From: Desulfosediminicola ganghwensis
GTDB taxonomy: Bacteria; Desulfobacterota; Desulfobulbia; Desulfobulbales; Desulfocapsaceae
Assembly: GCF_005116675.2 (NCBI RefSeq)
Contig: NZ_CP050699.1
Span: 1 to 64,000, forward strand
DNA length: 64,000 nt
Direction: 5' to 3'
Part shown: one piece after another, positions 37,213 to 45,448 of the stretch
Numbering within the stretch: the first letter of the stretch is position 1
How the letters are laid out: the number at the start of each line of letters is the position of its first letter
The notes under the pieces: generated by a model
Seen by the model: the letters and a program-made list of their open reading frames with translations, nothing else
Database searches by the model: none
Told to the model about the DNA's origin: nothing
Program-made: the position numbers and the translations under genes

Positions 37213-38403
37213 CTACGGTTGCATCAACTCTTTCACGCCCTGCTCCAGCCCTTCCAGCGAAAGCTCATACATGGGGAAAATATTTTTAATCACCTTGATT
37301 GTGTGCGTATACGGCCAGTGACTTTCAGGGATCGGGTTGAACCAGATCGCGTGGTTGAAGAGCTCGGTCATATATTTCAGCCCTTCCACACTGGGTTTAC
37401 CGCTGCGCTCAAAGGCATAGATAGAACCATCCTGGGACATAAGCTCATAAGGCGCCATGGAGGCGTCGCCAACTACAATCAGGCGGGTATCAGGGTCCAG
37501 CGAAACCATACTGTCGATGGAAACCGGCTCTTTTCTCCGAGCGGGGTCCTTCCAGAGGCAGTCGTAGATAGTGTTATGAAAATAATACGTCTTCAGTTCC
37601 TTGAACTGAGCCCGCGCGTAGGAGAAAAGCGTCTGTACAATCTCAACATGGGGCTCCATGGACCAGCCACCATTATCAATGGCCAGAATAATTTTTAACC
37701 GATCAACCACTCTTCGGTCAAAGATCATCTCGATCTCTCCGCCATTTTTTACCGTTCTATAGATGGTTTCCTCTACGTTGAGCCGGTCCTTCGCTCCCTG
37801 GGGAACCAGATGCCGCAAACGCTTCAGCGCTTCACCGATCGTGTGCCTGGTGAGTGGACCATCAGTTGCGTAATCACGGTACCTGCGTTCGCCGGCCACC
37901 TTGACAGCCGACTTATTGCCCGATGTGCCACCCACCCGTAAACCTCCAGGGTGATAGCCCGAGTGACCGACCGGCGAGGTGCCGCCGGTGCCGATCCATT
38001 TCGAGCCACCATCGTGCCGCCCTTCCTGATCACGCAGTCGCTCCTTGAAATATTCAAGCAGTTCATCCTGGCTCATACTACTCAGCTTTTTCTCATCGAG
38101 CCCGAGTGATTGAGCCAATTCCTTCGGATTTTGCAGCCACTCCTGCAACAAACCCGAAGCCAGCAACTCAAACTCATCCTCTTCCGGCGTTTTCAGTTCA
38201 ACCCCTGAAAAGGTGTAGGCAAAAACCCGGTCATAGAGATCAAAATACTTTTCGCTTTTCACCAAAATGGTGCGGGCGGCTGTATAAAAGTCTTCCACCG
38301 AATTCACCAGGCCACTGTGCATGGCGCGATGAAACAGCAGAAAGGCGGTGGGGCTGACTGGGATGCCAACCTCCCGCAAGGTATAGAAGAATTGGATAAA
38401 CAC
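37213..38403 (-). CDS. VWA domain protein of the CoxE/MoxR-associated type
   Basis: 396 residues. The N-terminal half is helical (LREVGIPVSPTAF), with a glycine-rich linker near 140-170. The C-terminal von Willebrand A fold begins at DRLKIILAIDNGG. The metal-ion site DxSxS is degenerate (DNGGWS), so ion-dependent adhesion of the usual kind is doubtful. A GTG start has GGGAGA ahead. The AAA+ MoxR gene lies directly upstream on the same strand; such pairs work together as chaperones that mature or insert cofactors in large enzymes. The client here is not identified. Confidence 0.85.
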   Translation of the reverse strand: MFIQFFYTLREVGIPVSPTAFLLFHRAMHSGLVNSVEDFYTAARTILVKSEKYFDLYDRVFAYTFSGVELKTPEEDEFELLASGLLQEWLQNPKELAQSLGLDEKKLSSMSQDELLEYFKERLRDQEGRHDGGSKWIGTGGTSPVGHSGYHPGGLRVGGTSGNKSAVKVAGERRYRDYATDGPLTRHTIGEALKRLRHLVPQGAKDRLNVEETIYRTVKNGGEIEMIFDRRVVDRLKIILAIDNGGWSMEPHVEIVQTLFSYARAQFKELKTYYFHNTIYDCLWKDPARRKEPVSIDSMVSLDPDTRLIVVGDASMAPYELMSQDGSIYAFERSGKPSVEGLKYMTELFNHAIWFNPIPESHWPYTHTIKVIKNIFPMYELSLEGLEQGVKELMQP

Positions 38404-38437
38404 CGTGTTCTCCCTTACTGTTCTTGACCGTACAAAC

Positions 38438-39283
38438 TTAACGGAAAAATCGCTTCTTCATCACCATGTTGGCCGAGCGCTCATAGTCACCGCTCTTTTT
38501 AAAAAGCACTCCCAGATAGGGAATCTCCTTGGTCAACCTATCGCCCTGGGCAAAATCAGGGTCAGCCTGCAAGGCTCGAATCCAGTTGATCAACTCCCTG
38601 GTGGCAGGCTTTTTCTCTACCCCGTCGATTTCACGCAGATCATAAAAGGTCTGAATGGCATTATCGGCCAGCTTCCTGTTCAAATCCGGGAAATGGGCGC
38701 GAAGAATTTTCCTCATCATTTTCGGTTCCGGGAAAGCGATATGATGAAAATTACAACGCCCGAGAAAAGGGTCGGAAAGATCCTTTTTGGCATTTGAAGT
38801 GATGATGACCACAGGCCGGTGTCGTGCCTGGACCACCTCATCCGTCTCCATGATATCAAACTGCATCTGGTCGAGCACATCGAGCATATCATCCTGAAAC
38901 TCCGTCTCAGCCTTGTCGACTTCATCAATCAGCAGTACACAGCGAGAGTCAACCGTGAAAGCCTGCCCGATCTTGCCCATCTTTATATAGTCTGAGATGT
39001 TACTGACATTACGGCTGGAGTCACCGAAGCGGCTGTCATTGAGTCGAGTCAGGGTATCATATTGATACAGCGCCTCGATCAGTTTCATGCTCGATTTGAC
39101 ATTCAAAATAATCAATTCCATCTCAAGGGATGCCGCAATTGCATGAGCCAACATGGTCTTGCCGGTACCCGGTTCGCCTTTCAACAATAACGGCATCTCC
39201 AGGGCCATTGAAATATTAACAATCTTTGCAAGCTCTTCATCCAGGACATAATTGGCGGCACCACTGAAACGATTCACATTCAT
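38438..39283 (-). CDS. MoxR family AAA+ ATPase
   Basis: 281 residues. The P-loop is GEPGTGKTML near residue 38, the Walker B is CVLLIDEVDKAE, and sensor 1 is VVIITSNAKKDLSD. MoxR proteins pair with VWA partners to remodel or activate substrate proteins. The start at 39283 has AAGAGG upstream. It overlaps nothing and is 34 bases before the VWA gene, forming a two-gene unit probably followed by the M20 peptidase. Confidence 0.88.
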   Translation of the reverse strand: MNVNRFSGAANYVLDEELAKIVNISMALEMPLLLKGEPGTGKTMLAHAIAASLEMELIILNVKSSMKLIEALYQYDTLTRLNDSRFGDSSRNVSNISDYIKMGKIGQAFTVDSRCVLLIDEVDKAETEFQDDMLDVLDQMQFDIMETDEVVQARHRPVVIITSNAKKDLSDPFLGRCNFHHIAFPEPKMMRKILRAHFPDLNRKLADNAIQTFYDLREIDGVEKKPATRELINWIRALQADPDFAQGDRLTKEIPYLGVLFKKSGDYERSANMVMKKRFFR

Positions 39284-39589
39284 TGTTTGCCTCTTAAAAT
39301 AATTCCGGGGATTTTCTTCTATTGCTGTCTCCGCTTTCCTCACCTGCCCAACTCATCAACATTGCACCAATTTGTCAACTACTATTTTACGTAAACGGAA
39401 GCCGCCTACCCCGAAAAACGTTCTCTTTTCAATTTCCTCCAGAATAGTGGCTTAATCTCCGTACAACGCTGCGTATTGCAACCTCAGCATGAGAAAACTT
39501 CAACTCAGCAATACAAACATTCACCCAGGGGAGCCCGAAACAAATGTCTGACATGTTACAACCCTATTTATTTCTCCCTGTGTTATACA

Positions 39590-40005
39590 ATTTTAAGATA
39601 CGAGCACTGGGTAACCGGGTCAGATTCAGTGAATTGCTGGCGAGCTTTTTATGACGGTTTTTTCCCTCTATCAACGTAATGCTCCACACGCCCATGGACA
39701 AGGTTATGGATATGAGACCTCTCTCAGATGAAAGCAAGGAGGCATTCACTACGCGCTCCGGAGATTACTCAATTTTTCTGGATATCATGGAAAACTAGAA
39801 AAGAGGCCAGGATCAGTTTCTCACCTCCCTGTTTCAGGCAATCGGAATCGATCAGGAGATCGTGCCGGACCTCTACACCAATGCCGTGCACTACGCAGAT
39901 GAGCTAACCAACCGCTCAACTATACATTTCTCATTCCATATCAGGAAATCACAGGCTCTACCCTCACGACAACTCACGAAGTACAACTGCATTTCAGATA
40001 CTTAA
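39590..40005 (+). pseudogene. Decayed C-terminus of an EAL-HDOD (YuxH-type) signalling protein
   Basis: From about 39595 the sequence reads like HDOD-domain coding (RALGNRVRFSELLA), then loses frame. From 39679 it reads MLHTPMDKVMDMRPLSDESK and continues through an in-frame TAG at 39796-39798 to QAIGIDQEIVPDLYTNAVHYADEL near 39915, given here as shorter pieces QAIGIDQEIVPDLY and NAVHYADEL. This matches the end of c-di-GMP phosphodiesterase-like EAL-HDOD proteins, where a tyrosine codon would stand at the TAG. Only the last third remains and the EAL domain is absent. The frame runs to TAA at 40003-40005. The family assignment is from memory of the conserved C-terminal pattern. Confidence 0.6.
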
Positions 40006-40101
40006 AAAGCCGAACACCTTTACATAACCCTCCTTCGATGACCACGACTTTTGTGCCAAAAGATTTACCTGGAAAAAACAGCACCCCTTTACCCCTGACT
40101 C

Positions 40102-40130
40102 TTGATTTATCCATTACAGCATGCTATTGT
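40102..40130 (+). promoter_or_regulatory. Putative promoter of tRNA-Pro
   Basis: TTGATT (40102-40107), 17 bases, TATTGT (40125-40130), about 45 bases before the tRNA. Confidence 0.45.
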
Positions 40131-40174
40131 CGTTTGTCTCTGTGACCGGGGCTTATCGGTTGCAGAGACCCGGT

Positions 40175-40251
40175 CGGGACGTGGCTCAGTCTGGTAGAGC
40201 ACAGCGTTCGGGACGCTGGGGTCGGAGGTTCGAATCCTCTCGTCCCGACCA
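40175..40251 (+). tRNA. tRNA-Pro, anticodon CGG
   Basis: A full cloverleaf is present. The acceptor stem is CGGGACG/CGTCCCG, the D-arm GCTC/GAGC, and the anticodon stem CAGCG/CGCTG with loop TTCGGGA (anticodon CGG). The T-arm is GGAGG/CCTCT with loop TTCGAAT, followed by discriminator A and encoded CCA. It reads CCG proline codons. It is a single-gene unit with its own promoter and a strong terminator. Confidence 0.96.
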
Positions 40252-40267
40252 TGTTATCGCACATTTC

Positions 40268-40301
40268 AGCCCGTTGAGTTTTTCTCAACGGGCTTTTTTT
40301 T
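40268..40301 (+). terminator. Terminator of tRNA-Pro
   Basis: 11-bp perfect stem AGCCCGTTGAG (40268-40278) / CTCAACGGGCT (40284-40294), a 5-base T loop and eight T residues. A near copy of this stem occurs at 50404-50435. Confidence 0.92.
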
Positions 40302-40590
40302 ATTTGCTTATACTCTCTCTGAAACTCAGCAGGAACTGATCGGGCGTGAGGTGCCAGGCGCAACAGTTAAAATACCTGATGTCCACACGAACAGATTTGC
40401 AAACAATTGGCAGAGACCTCCATCGCCGAAAGCGGTACTTATTCATAATAAGTGAGTAGACAAGCCTGAATACACTTGCATCCAGATATCGATTTGCCTA
40501 GGATGATAACAATCAATAGCATTCCAAAATCATAGACCCTGGCCAGTCCCCGACCGGATCGCCGAACTCCACATCAGCTATGGAAAAAAC
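40302..40590. other. Gap after tRNA-Pro
   Basis: About 290 bases. A short CTTATT/AATAAG dyad near 40440 is present. No copy of the tRNA 3' end (attachment-site duplicate), integrase fragment or small gene was found here. Confidence 0.35.
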
Positions 40591-41028
40591 ATGAAAATAT
40601 ACCCACTCATAGGATTTGATGATATTCAATTTGGTTATACCAGGACTCAAGTACAAGACATTTTGGGCGATCCATCATTTTCTGAAATTATAGAATTTCC
40701 TGATGGAGGTTCTACCGATAGCTGGATTTACGAGGATTCAGGAATAGAGCTTAACTTTGATTCTGAAGAAAAGTTCAGATTAACAAGAATAACCTTTTCG
40801 TCAGAAAATGCTCAATTCGAGGGTGTCTGCGTCATAGGCAAAAGCGAAAAAGAATTATTGCAGAAGTTCCCTCAATTATTCTTGGACGAGTCTGCTGATG
40901 AATTCGGAAAGAGCTATGAGTATCCCGAGAAAGAGGCATCATTCTGGTTTGTGGATGGGAAAGTGGCAAATTTCACCTTATTTGTTCCATTTGATGATTC
41001 CGGTAAAAATATAATTTGGCCCAAATGA
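40591..41028 (+). CDS. Hypothetical protein, AT-rich orphan
   Basis: 145 residues, acidic, without signal peptide or membrane helix. Composition is clearly more AT-rich than the neighbours (many AAA, GAA, TTT, ATA codons), and it lies 340 bases after a tRNA gene, which suggests recent transfer. The pattern (IGFDDIQFGYTRTQVQDILG... SWIYEDSGIELNF) resembles a family of small cytoplasmic proteins found next to toxins and in islands, but I cannot name a function and no partner toxin is seen here. GGAAAAAAC precedes the ATG. A 12-bp hairpin follows the stop. Confidence 0.7.
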   Translation: MKIYPLIGFDDIQFGYTRTQVQDILGDPSFSEIIEFPDGGSTDSWIYEDSGIELNFDSEEKFRLTRITFSSENAQFEGVCVIGKSEKELLQKFPQLFLDESADEFGKSYEYPEKEASFWFVDGKVANFTLFVPFDDSGKNIIWPK

Positions 41029-41435
41029 AATCAAGGCCCAGCTTATCTTCCGGTCAACACTGACCGGAAGATTTCCCGAACTGAGCTTCAATCAAGCTTT
41101 TATTGATTCCTTCTGGTGAAGAACCCGTATCTATCCTGCCCGGGACGATAGCCTCCCCACGTACTTACTCCCTAAAATTTAGCGCGAGGATGTGAGTACA
41201 AACCCTATTCCATTGTTCAGTATCCACCGACCGCCTTTCTATCAGACTGAGGCAGTAACGTTCCGTGAAAATTTCAAGCAATTACTGGTTCTCCTCTATT
41301 AACCATTGCCTACTGCATGCTGAAAAGCTAAGTTAAGCGCCGAAAGCATAAGCAACTGCAAATCGTTGCTGTAAATAAGATTGCATTCCGCTGCTTTTTT
41401 TCAGCAAGCAAATCAGGTATGAATCAGAGGATTGA
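41029..41435. other. Gap with hairpin after the orphan gene
   Basis: The hairpin ATCTTCCGGTCA (41045-41056) / TGACCGGAAGAT (41061-41072) has a 12-bp perfect stem and ACAC loop directly after the stop, followed by only three T residues. It is a likely transcript end for the orphan gene. The remaining 360 bases show nothing I can name. Confidence 0.5.
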
Positions 41436-42131
41436 ATGAACTTTCCGTCAATTTCGCTCAAACATGTGCTGGTATCCTTCGGCTGTCTCTTTGTTGCTGC
41501 CGTTATCTTTGTCTCTATTCTTGGCGAAAACAATAATGGCGTCAACGCCACCAGAATATTTCTTACCGCAGTAAAGGATCGAGATCATAACGAGATGCAA
41601 CGCTCCTACTCCAAAACTGCGAAGAGTTTTACCAGTCAAGAGGAATCCACCCGCTATCATTTTATGGTCGAACTTGCCATGCTGGACCACTTCGAATTGC
41701 TCGACGCTGATGATTACCGGATGGATATTGATGCCGAATCACTGTGGTTCCCTTTTATCAGCGACCGCCATCTGCAGATGAATGTGCGATTTACTCCGAT
41801 GGATGGAGGAAGTCTCTTGCACAGCAGCAATCAACTCCCGTATATCGAACGGGCAGTTACTGCAATCCGTGAGGATGGCCGCTGGAAGATCGAAGGCTTT
41901 AACCTGAAGGATTCTGATCTGAAGCGCTACTACCAGGAAACTGTTGCCAAGGTTGAATACCACAAGTTTATCGCCATGGCCAATGATGTAATTACTCTCA
42001 ATACCCAGGCAATCGACATGAAACAGATGAGCGGACTTGATCGCAAAGTCTTTATACACAGTCTGGAAAATGCAATTGCAAGTACCAGGGCAAGCGCTGG
42101 AACTGCAGCCACTATGGCTGCGGAACAGTAA
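41436..42131 (+). CDS. Membrane-anchored protein of unknown function
   Basis: 231 residues. One N-terminal membrane helix (about 9-30, HVLVSFGCLFVAAVIFVSIL) serves as an uncleaved anchor. The outer part contains an NTF2/DUF4878-like region (IFLTAVKDRDHNEMQRSYSK ... REDGRWKIEGFNL), typical of small periplasmic proteins with a cone-shaped fold. The C-terminus is alanine/threonine-rich. GAGGATTGA precedes the ATG. A strong hairpin after the stop separates it from the LacI gene. No function can be given. Confidence 0.7.
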   Translation: MNFPSISLKHVLVSFGCLFVAAVIFVSILGENNNGVNATRIFLTAVKDRDHNEMQRSYSKTAKSFTSQEESTRYHFMVELAMLDHFELLDADDYRMDIDAESLWFPFISDRHLQMNVRFTPMDGGSLLHSSNQLPYIERAVTAIREDGRWKIEGFNLKDSDLKRYYQETVAKVEYHKFIAMANDVITLNTQAIDMKQMSGLDRKVFIHSLENAIASTRASAGTAATMAAEQ

Positions 42132-42156
42132 CTGCTACCTTTATTGGTAATTCCAG

Positions 42157-42195
42157 CCACAGTATGACAGAAAAGGTTTTTCAGCCATACTGTGG
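42157..42195 (+). terminator. Hairpin terminator-like element before lacI-type gene
   Basis: CCACAGTATG (42157-42166) and CATACTGTGG (42186-42195) form a 10-bp perfect outer stem. An inner GAAAA/TTTTC extends it. No T-run follows, so it may end transcription only partly. Confidence 0.5.
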
Positions 42196-42267
42196 TCGGT
42201 CCCGGTCGGGAAGAACAGCAGGCCCAACCAAGGCCTATGTCAAGTAACTTCACTAAATCTGAAACAT

Positions 42268-43278
42268 ATGGACGTAACCATTGTCGATATCTCCAGGCTG
42301 GCAGGAGTGAGCCTGGCCACGGTGTCACGGGTGATTAACACCCCTGAAAAAGTCTCCCCTGGCACACGGCAAAAAGTGTTGAAGATAATGGAGGAGCATA
42401 ATTACATCTATAATTCTCTGGCGGGAGGGCTGGCAAACAAGAATACCCGTACTTTGGGGATCATAATTCCGACCATTACCAATCCGGTCTTTGCTTTGGC
42501 AACAAACGGCTTCCAAAAAGCCGCTGTGAGCAAAGGATACTCGGTATTACTCGGCAGCACTGAATATTCAGCAGCCCAGGAATACCATTTAATACAACTT
42601 TTCATTGGAAAACAAGTTGATGGCATAGTTTTCACTGGAAGACCAATGCATAGTCAATCCATCGAGTACCTGAGACAGAGAAACATCCCCCTCATCATTA
42701 CCTGGGAAAAAATTACAGACGAAGAGATATCTTATGTGACTTTCGATAATGCCCTTGCTGCCAGAAAAGCTGTTGACCACCTTATCGCTTTGGGACATCG
42801 GCGTATTGCATTTATTTCCGGAAAATTTGAGGCAAGTGGCAGGTCAGAAAGACGCTGGAAGGGTTATAAGGAAAGTCTGCAGCAGGCCCATATTGCCTAT
42901 GATGATGATCTGGTTGTACTGACAGAATTTACCGTAATGGCCGGAAAAACTGCCGCGACCCAGCTCCTTCAGCTCGATATGCCACCAACTGCCATTTTCT
43001 GCACCACCGACCTGCTGGCCTATGGTGCCATGGCCTCGGTCCAGGATAAGGGCAAAAAAGTCGGTCCGGAGGTCAGCATAATCGGATTTGACGACCTCGA
43101 AATGTCAGGTGTGATGAACCCACCGTTGAGCTCCATCAGGATACCGGCCTTACAGATGGGGGAGATTGCCGCCAAGACACTGATCGACAATATCTCCGAT
43201 AAAACCAAAAGTGCTGTAAAACACATCCTGGATTCAAAGCTGATTGTCAGAAAATCAGTCGCACCTCCATGCGGATAA
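42268..43278 (+). CDS. LacI family transcriptional regulator
   Basis: 336 residues. The N-terminal helix-turn-helix and hinge (TIVDISRLAGVSLATVSRVIN, shown in part) are classical, and residues 60-336 form the periplasmic-binding-protein-like sensor (GIIIPTITNPVF, YVTFDNALAARKA, ALGHRRIAFISG, IIGFDD). A perfect 18-bp palindrome with a central CG, the type bound by this family, lies 3.5 kb downstream between the LarA-like gene and the TRAP genes, so that operon is a probable target (inference). Ligand unknown. It is convergent with the sigma-54 activator. Confidence 0.9.
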   Translation: MDVTIVDISRLAGVSLATVSRVINTPEKVSPGTRQKVLKIMEEHNYIYNSLAGGLANKNTRTLGIIIPTITNPVFALATNGFQKAAVSKGYSVLLGSTEYSAAQEYHLIQLFIGKQVDGIVFTGRPMHSQSIEYLRQRNIPLIITWEKITDEEISYVTFDNALAARKAVDHLIALGHRRIAFISGKFEASGRSERRWKGYKESLQQAHIAYDDDLVVLTEFTVMAGKTAATQLLQLDMPPTAIFCTTDLLAYGAMASVQDKGKKVGPEVSIIGFDDLEMSGVMNPPLSSIRIPALQMGEIAAKTLIDNISDKTKSAVKHILDSKLIVRKSVAPPCG

Positions 43279-43334
43279 TCTGCAAAAAAGAAGGCCCGAT
43301 CCCTCAAAAGGAACAGCCTTAAGATGCAGAACGG

Positions 43335-44885
43335 TCAATCAACTACCGCATACCTGTAATATTCAGGATTTATCCCTAGTTTCTTGAGGCGGTATACCAG
43401 CGTCGACCGAGGCATATCGAGCAGGTTCGCAGCACCTTTTTTGCCACCGACCATGCCCTTCGTAACTTTCAGCACTCTGATTATATTTTCCTTTTCCGCC
43501 TGATCTCTGGTTACCAGTTGCGTCGACCGGGCAGGTGCACTGGTACTCATCAGAAACATTCGCTCGATATCGTGGGCACTGACACGCTTGCCGGGCTGGA
43601 GGATGATGAGGCGCTTGACCATATTCTTCAGCTCCCTGATATTGCCCGGCCAGGAGTACCCGCTGAGCAGGGCGAAAACCTCGTCAGTAAAAACCGGTGG
43701 AGCCTTATGCATTCGCTCAGCTTCACTGGCGGTAATACTTTTCAACAGAATCGGTATGTCTTCAGCTCTTTCGCGTAACGCAGGCACTTTAATGGTCAAG
43801 GTATCAAGGCGGTAAAACAGATCTTGTCGGAACTCGCCATCCTGCACACACTGAAAGAGATCCTTATTGGTTGCCGCTACGATCCTGGCATCCACCGGTG
43901 TTGAAGAACTCTCCCCTACCCTTTCGAATCTTTTTTCCTGTAGAACCTGCAGTAACTTTGCCTGCAAGCCCAGAGGCAACTCCCCAATCTCATCCAGAAA
44001 TATTGTGCCCTTGTCTGCAAGTTCAAAGCGACCCAACCTCTGTTTGTCCGCTCCGGTGAACGAGCCTTTGACATGACCAAACAACTCGCTTTCAAATAGT
44101 GAAGTAGTCAGTCCGGGACAATTGGTTTTAACGAGAAGATGATTTTTTCGATGACTTTTTTCATGGATGAGACGTGCCAGGAAATCCTTACCGGTACCAG
44201 TCTCACCTGTAAGTAAGATCGTTTCATCAGTATTTGCAACTTGTTCTATTGTCTCAACAACCTCTTTCATTCGCTGGGAACCGTAGTAAAAGCCGTCGAC
44301 CTGATAATCGTGGCTGTGAGTCAACAGATATTCCTTTTCTTTCTGCAGATGCTGATTGGTCTGCCTAAGCGCCGTATAAGCCAGCATATTGTCCACCGCA
44401 ATGGCAATCTGCCTGGACAAGGCATCAAGTAACTCGGTCAATTCCGTAAACGCAGGTGGCTTCTCCATATAGCTGAAATGGAGTGTGCCGAGAATTTTTT
44501 CCCTGACAATTAACGGATAAGCAAGAGTAGTCCTGAGGCCCGCCTCTACCAGGTAACGGATTGAGCTGATATCTGAATATTGGGTCAAGTCGTCAAAAAT
44601 TGCCGGTTGACCGGACGAGATAACAATTCGTGCTATCGCGCTCTGGTCGAGCGATCGCGCTCGATCATTAACATGACCACCGGGTTGAACTCCCACCGCA
44701 CTGGCAAAATATTCAATGGCCTTTTTGTCATGATCGTAGACATTAATGGACAGACGGTCGTAGCTGAAATGTTTATGCAACTCTTTGGAGAGGGATTTAA
44801 ATAGCCCTTCCCGACTCTTGCGGGCAGCAATGGAGTTGTTGATTTCAAGGATCAGCTTATAGCGGGTCTCTGCATTCCATTTCAT
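43335..44885 (-). CDS. Sigma-54-dependent activator with GAF sensor
   Basis: 516 residues. Residues 10-170 form a GAF domain. The AAA+ core has GETGTGKD (Walker A), GSFTGA (the sigma-54 contact loop; usual form GAFTGA), and [17 protein letters not shown]. The C-terminal Fis-type helix-turn-helix reads [21 protein letters not shown]. The organisation is that of FhlA/NorR-like activators with a small-molecule or redox sensor. AAGGA lies before the ATG at 44885; the upstream open frame is not used. It is divergent from the LarA-like gene, whose upstream region has a sigma-54-like promoter. Confidence 0.9.
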   Translation of the reverse strand: MKWNAETRYKLILEINNSIAARKSREGLFKSLSKELHKHFSYDRLSINVYDHDKKAIEYFASAVGVQPGGHVNDRARSLDQSAIARIVISSGQPAIFDDLTQYSDISSIRYLVEAGLRTTLAYPLIVREKILGTLHFSYMEKPPAFTELTELLDALSRQIAIAVDNMLAYTALRQTNQHLQKEKEYLLTHSHDYQVDGFYYGSQRMKEVVETIEQVANTDETILLTGETGTGKDFLARLIHEKSHRKNHLLVKTNCPGLTTSLFESELFGHVKGSFTGADKQRLGRFELADKGTIFLDEIGELPLGLQAKLLQVLQEKRFERVGESSSTPVDARIVAATNKDLFQCVQDGEFRQDLFYRLDTLTIKVPALRERAEDIPILLKSITASEAERMHKAPPVFTDEVFALLSGYSWPGNIRELKNMVKRLIILQPGKRVSAHDIERMFLMSTSAPARSTQLVTRDQAEKENIIRVLKVTKGMVGGKKGAANLLDMPRSTLVYRLKKLGINPEYYRYAVVD

Positions 44886-45279
44886 ACTGGCTTCCTTTGT
44901 AGTTAGGCTGCTCGAGTTTGATGGTTCCGGCGCTATTGTTTTGTGAAAAGCCGACAGATAATCCGCCCTTGGTGAGATACCTATCTCAAGGACCAACCTC
45001 CTCCACCGACAAGCATTGCGCATTTGCAGCCAGATTTCCGGCTGCACAGCTTCAACGGCCACTATGCAGCTCCCCCTCACCGGATTGAGTCATTGAGGAG
45101 ATCAAGAACATTAGCAAACACTTTAACAGCTGTGCTGATATACCCCAAATCGCCCTCTGCTCAATCACGCCTGACGCAGCTAGGACCGAAGATGTTTCCG
45201 GTTGTATGTTTCACCTGAATTTTCAAAGCATGAAGCCAAATCATGCACCTTAATGTTTAAGATCTTTACTCGATTGTGA

Positions 45280-45326
45280 CCAATTTTCAAGTCCAATATT
45301 CACCTCGAAGACCAATATTAAACTCG
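45280..45326 (+). repeat. CCAATATT repeats, candidate activator binding sites
   Basis: Three units start at 45280 (CCAATTTTCAAG), 45293 (CCAATATTCACCTCG) and 45312 (CCAATATTAAACTCG); the last two agree at 13 of 15 positions. They lie 75-120 bases ahead of the sigma-54-like promoter, the usual distance for an enhancer-type binding site. Confidence 0.45.
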
Positions 45327-45400
45327 GTTTCATACTCTTCAACCTACCGCGATATTCTTTTTACCGTGTAATAACAGGTCACTCACGGCATTCTCCAATG

Positions 45401-45415
45401 TGGCATAGGATTTGT
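45401..45415 (+). promoter_or_regulatory. Sigma-54-like promoter of the LarA-like gene
   Basis: TGGCATA, four bases, TTGT. The -24 GG and the -12 TTG fit the TGGCAC-N5-TTGC consensus with correct spacing; the final C is T. It lies about 35 bases before the start codon and next to a sigma-54 activator gene. Confidence 0.45.
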
Positions 45416-45448
45416 AATGTATATTTGAATATTTACCCAAGGATACGA

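Larger units (their letters stand above)
44886..45448. other. Divergent control region of the LarA-like/TRAP locus
   Basis: About 560 bases between the activator (minus) and the LarA-like gene (plus). It holds three CCAAT-type repeats (45280-45326) and a sigma-54-like promoter (45401-45415), described separately. No further gene was supported. Confidence 0.5.

Noticed and set aside
39476-39679. 67-codon plus-strand frame before the EAL-HDOD remnant
   Set aside because: Reads in a frame different from the HDOD-like translation and lacks a ribosome site; explained by the pseudogene.
40252-42200. Search for a tRNA-Pro 3'-end duplicate marking an integrated island
   Set aside because: Only loose CCCGACC-like matches were found; no direct repeat and no integrase.
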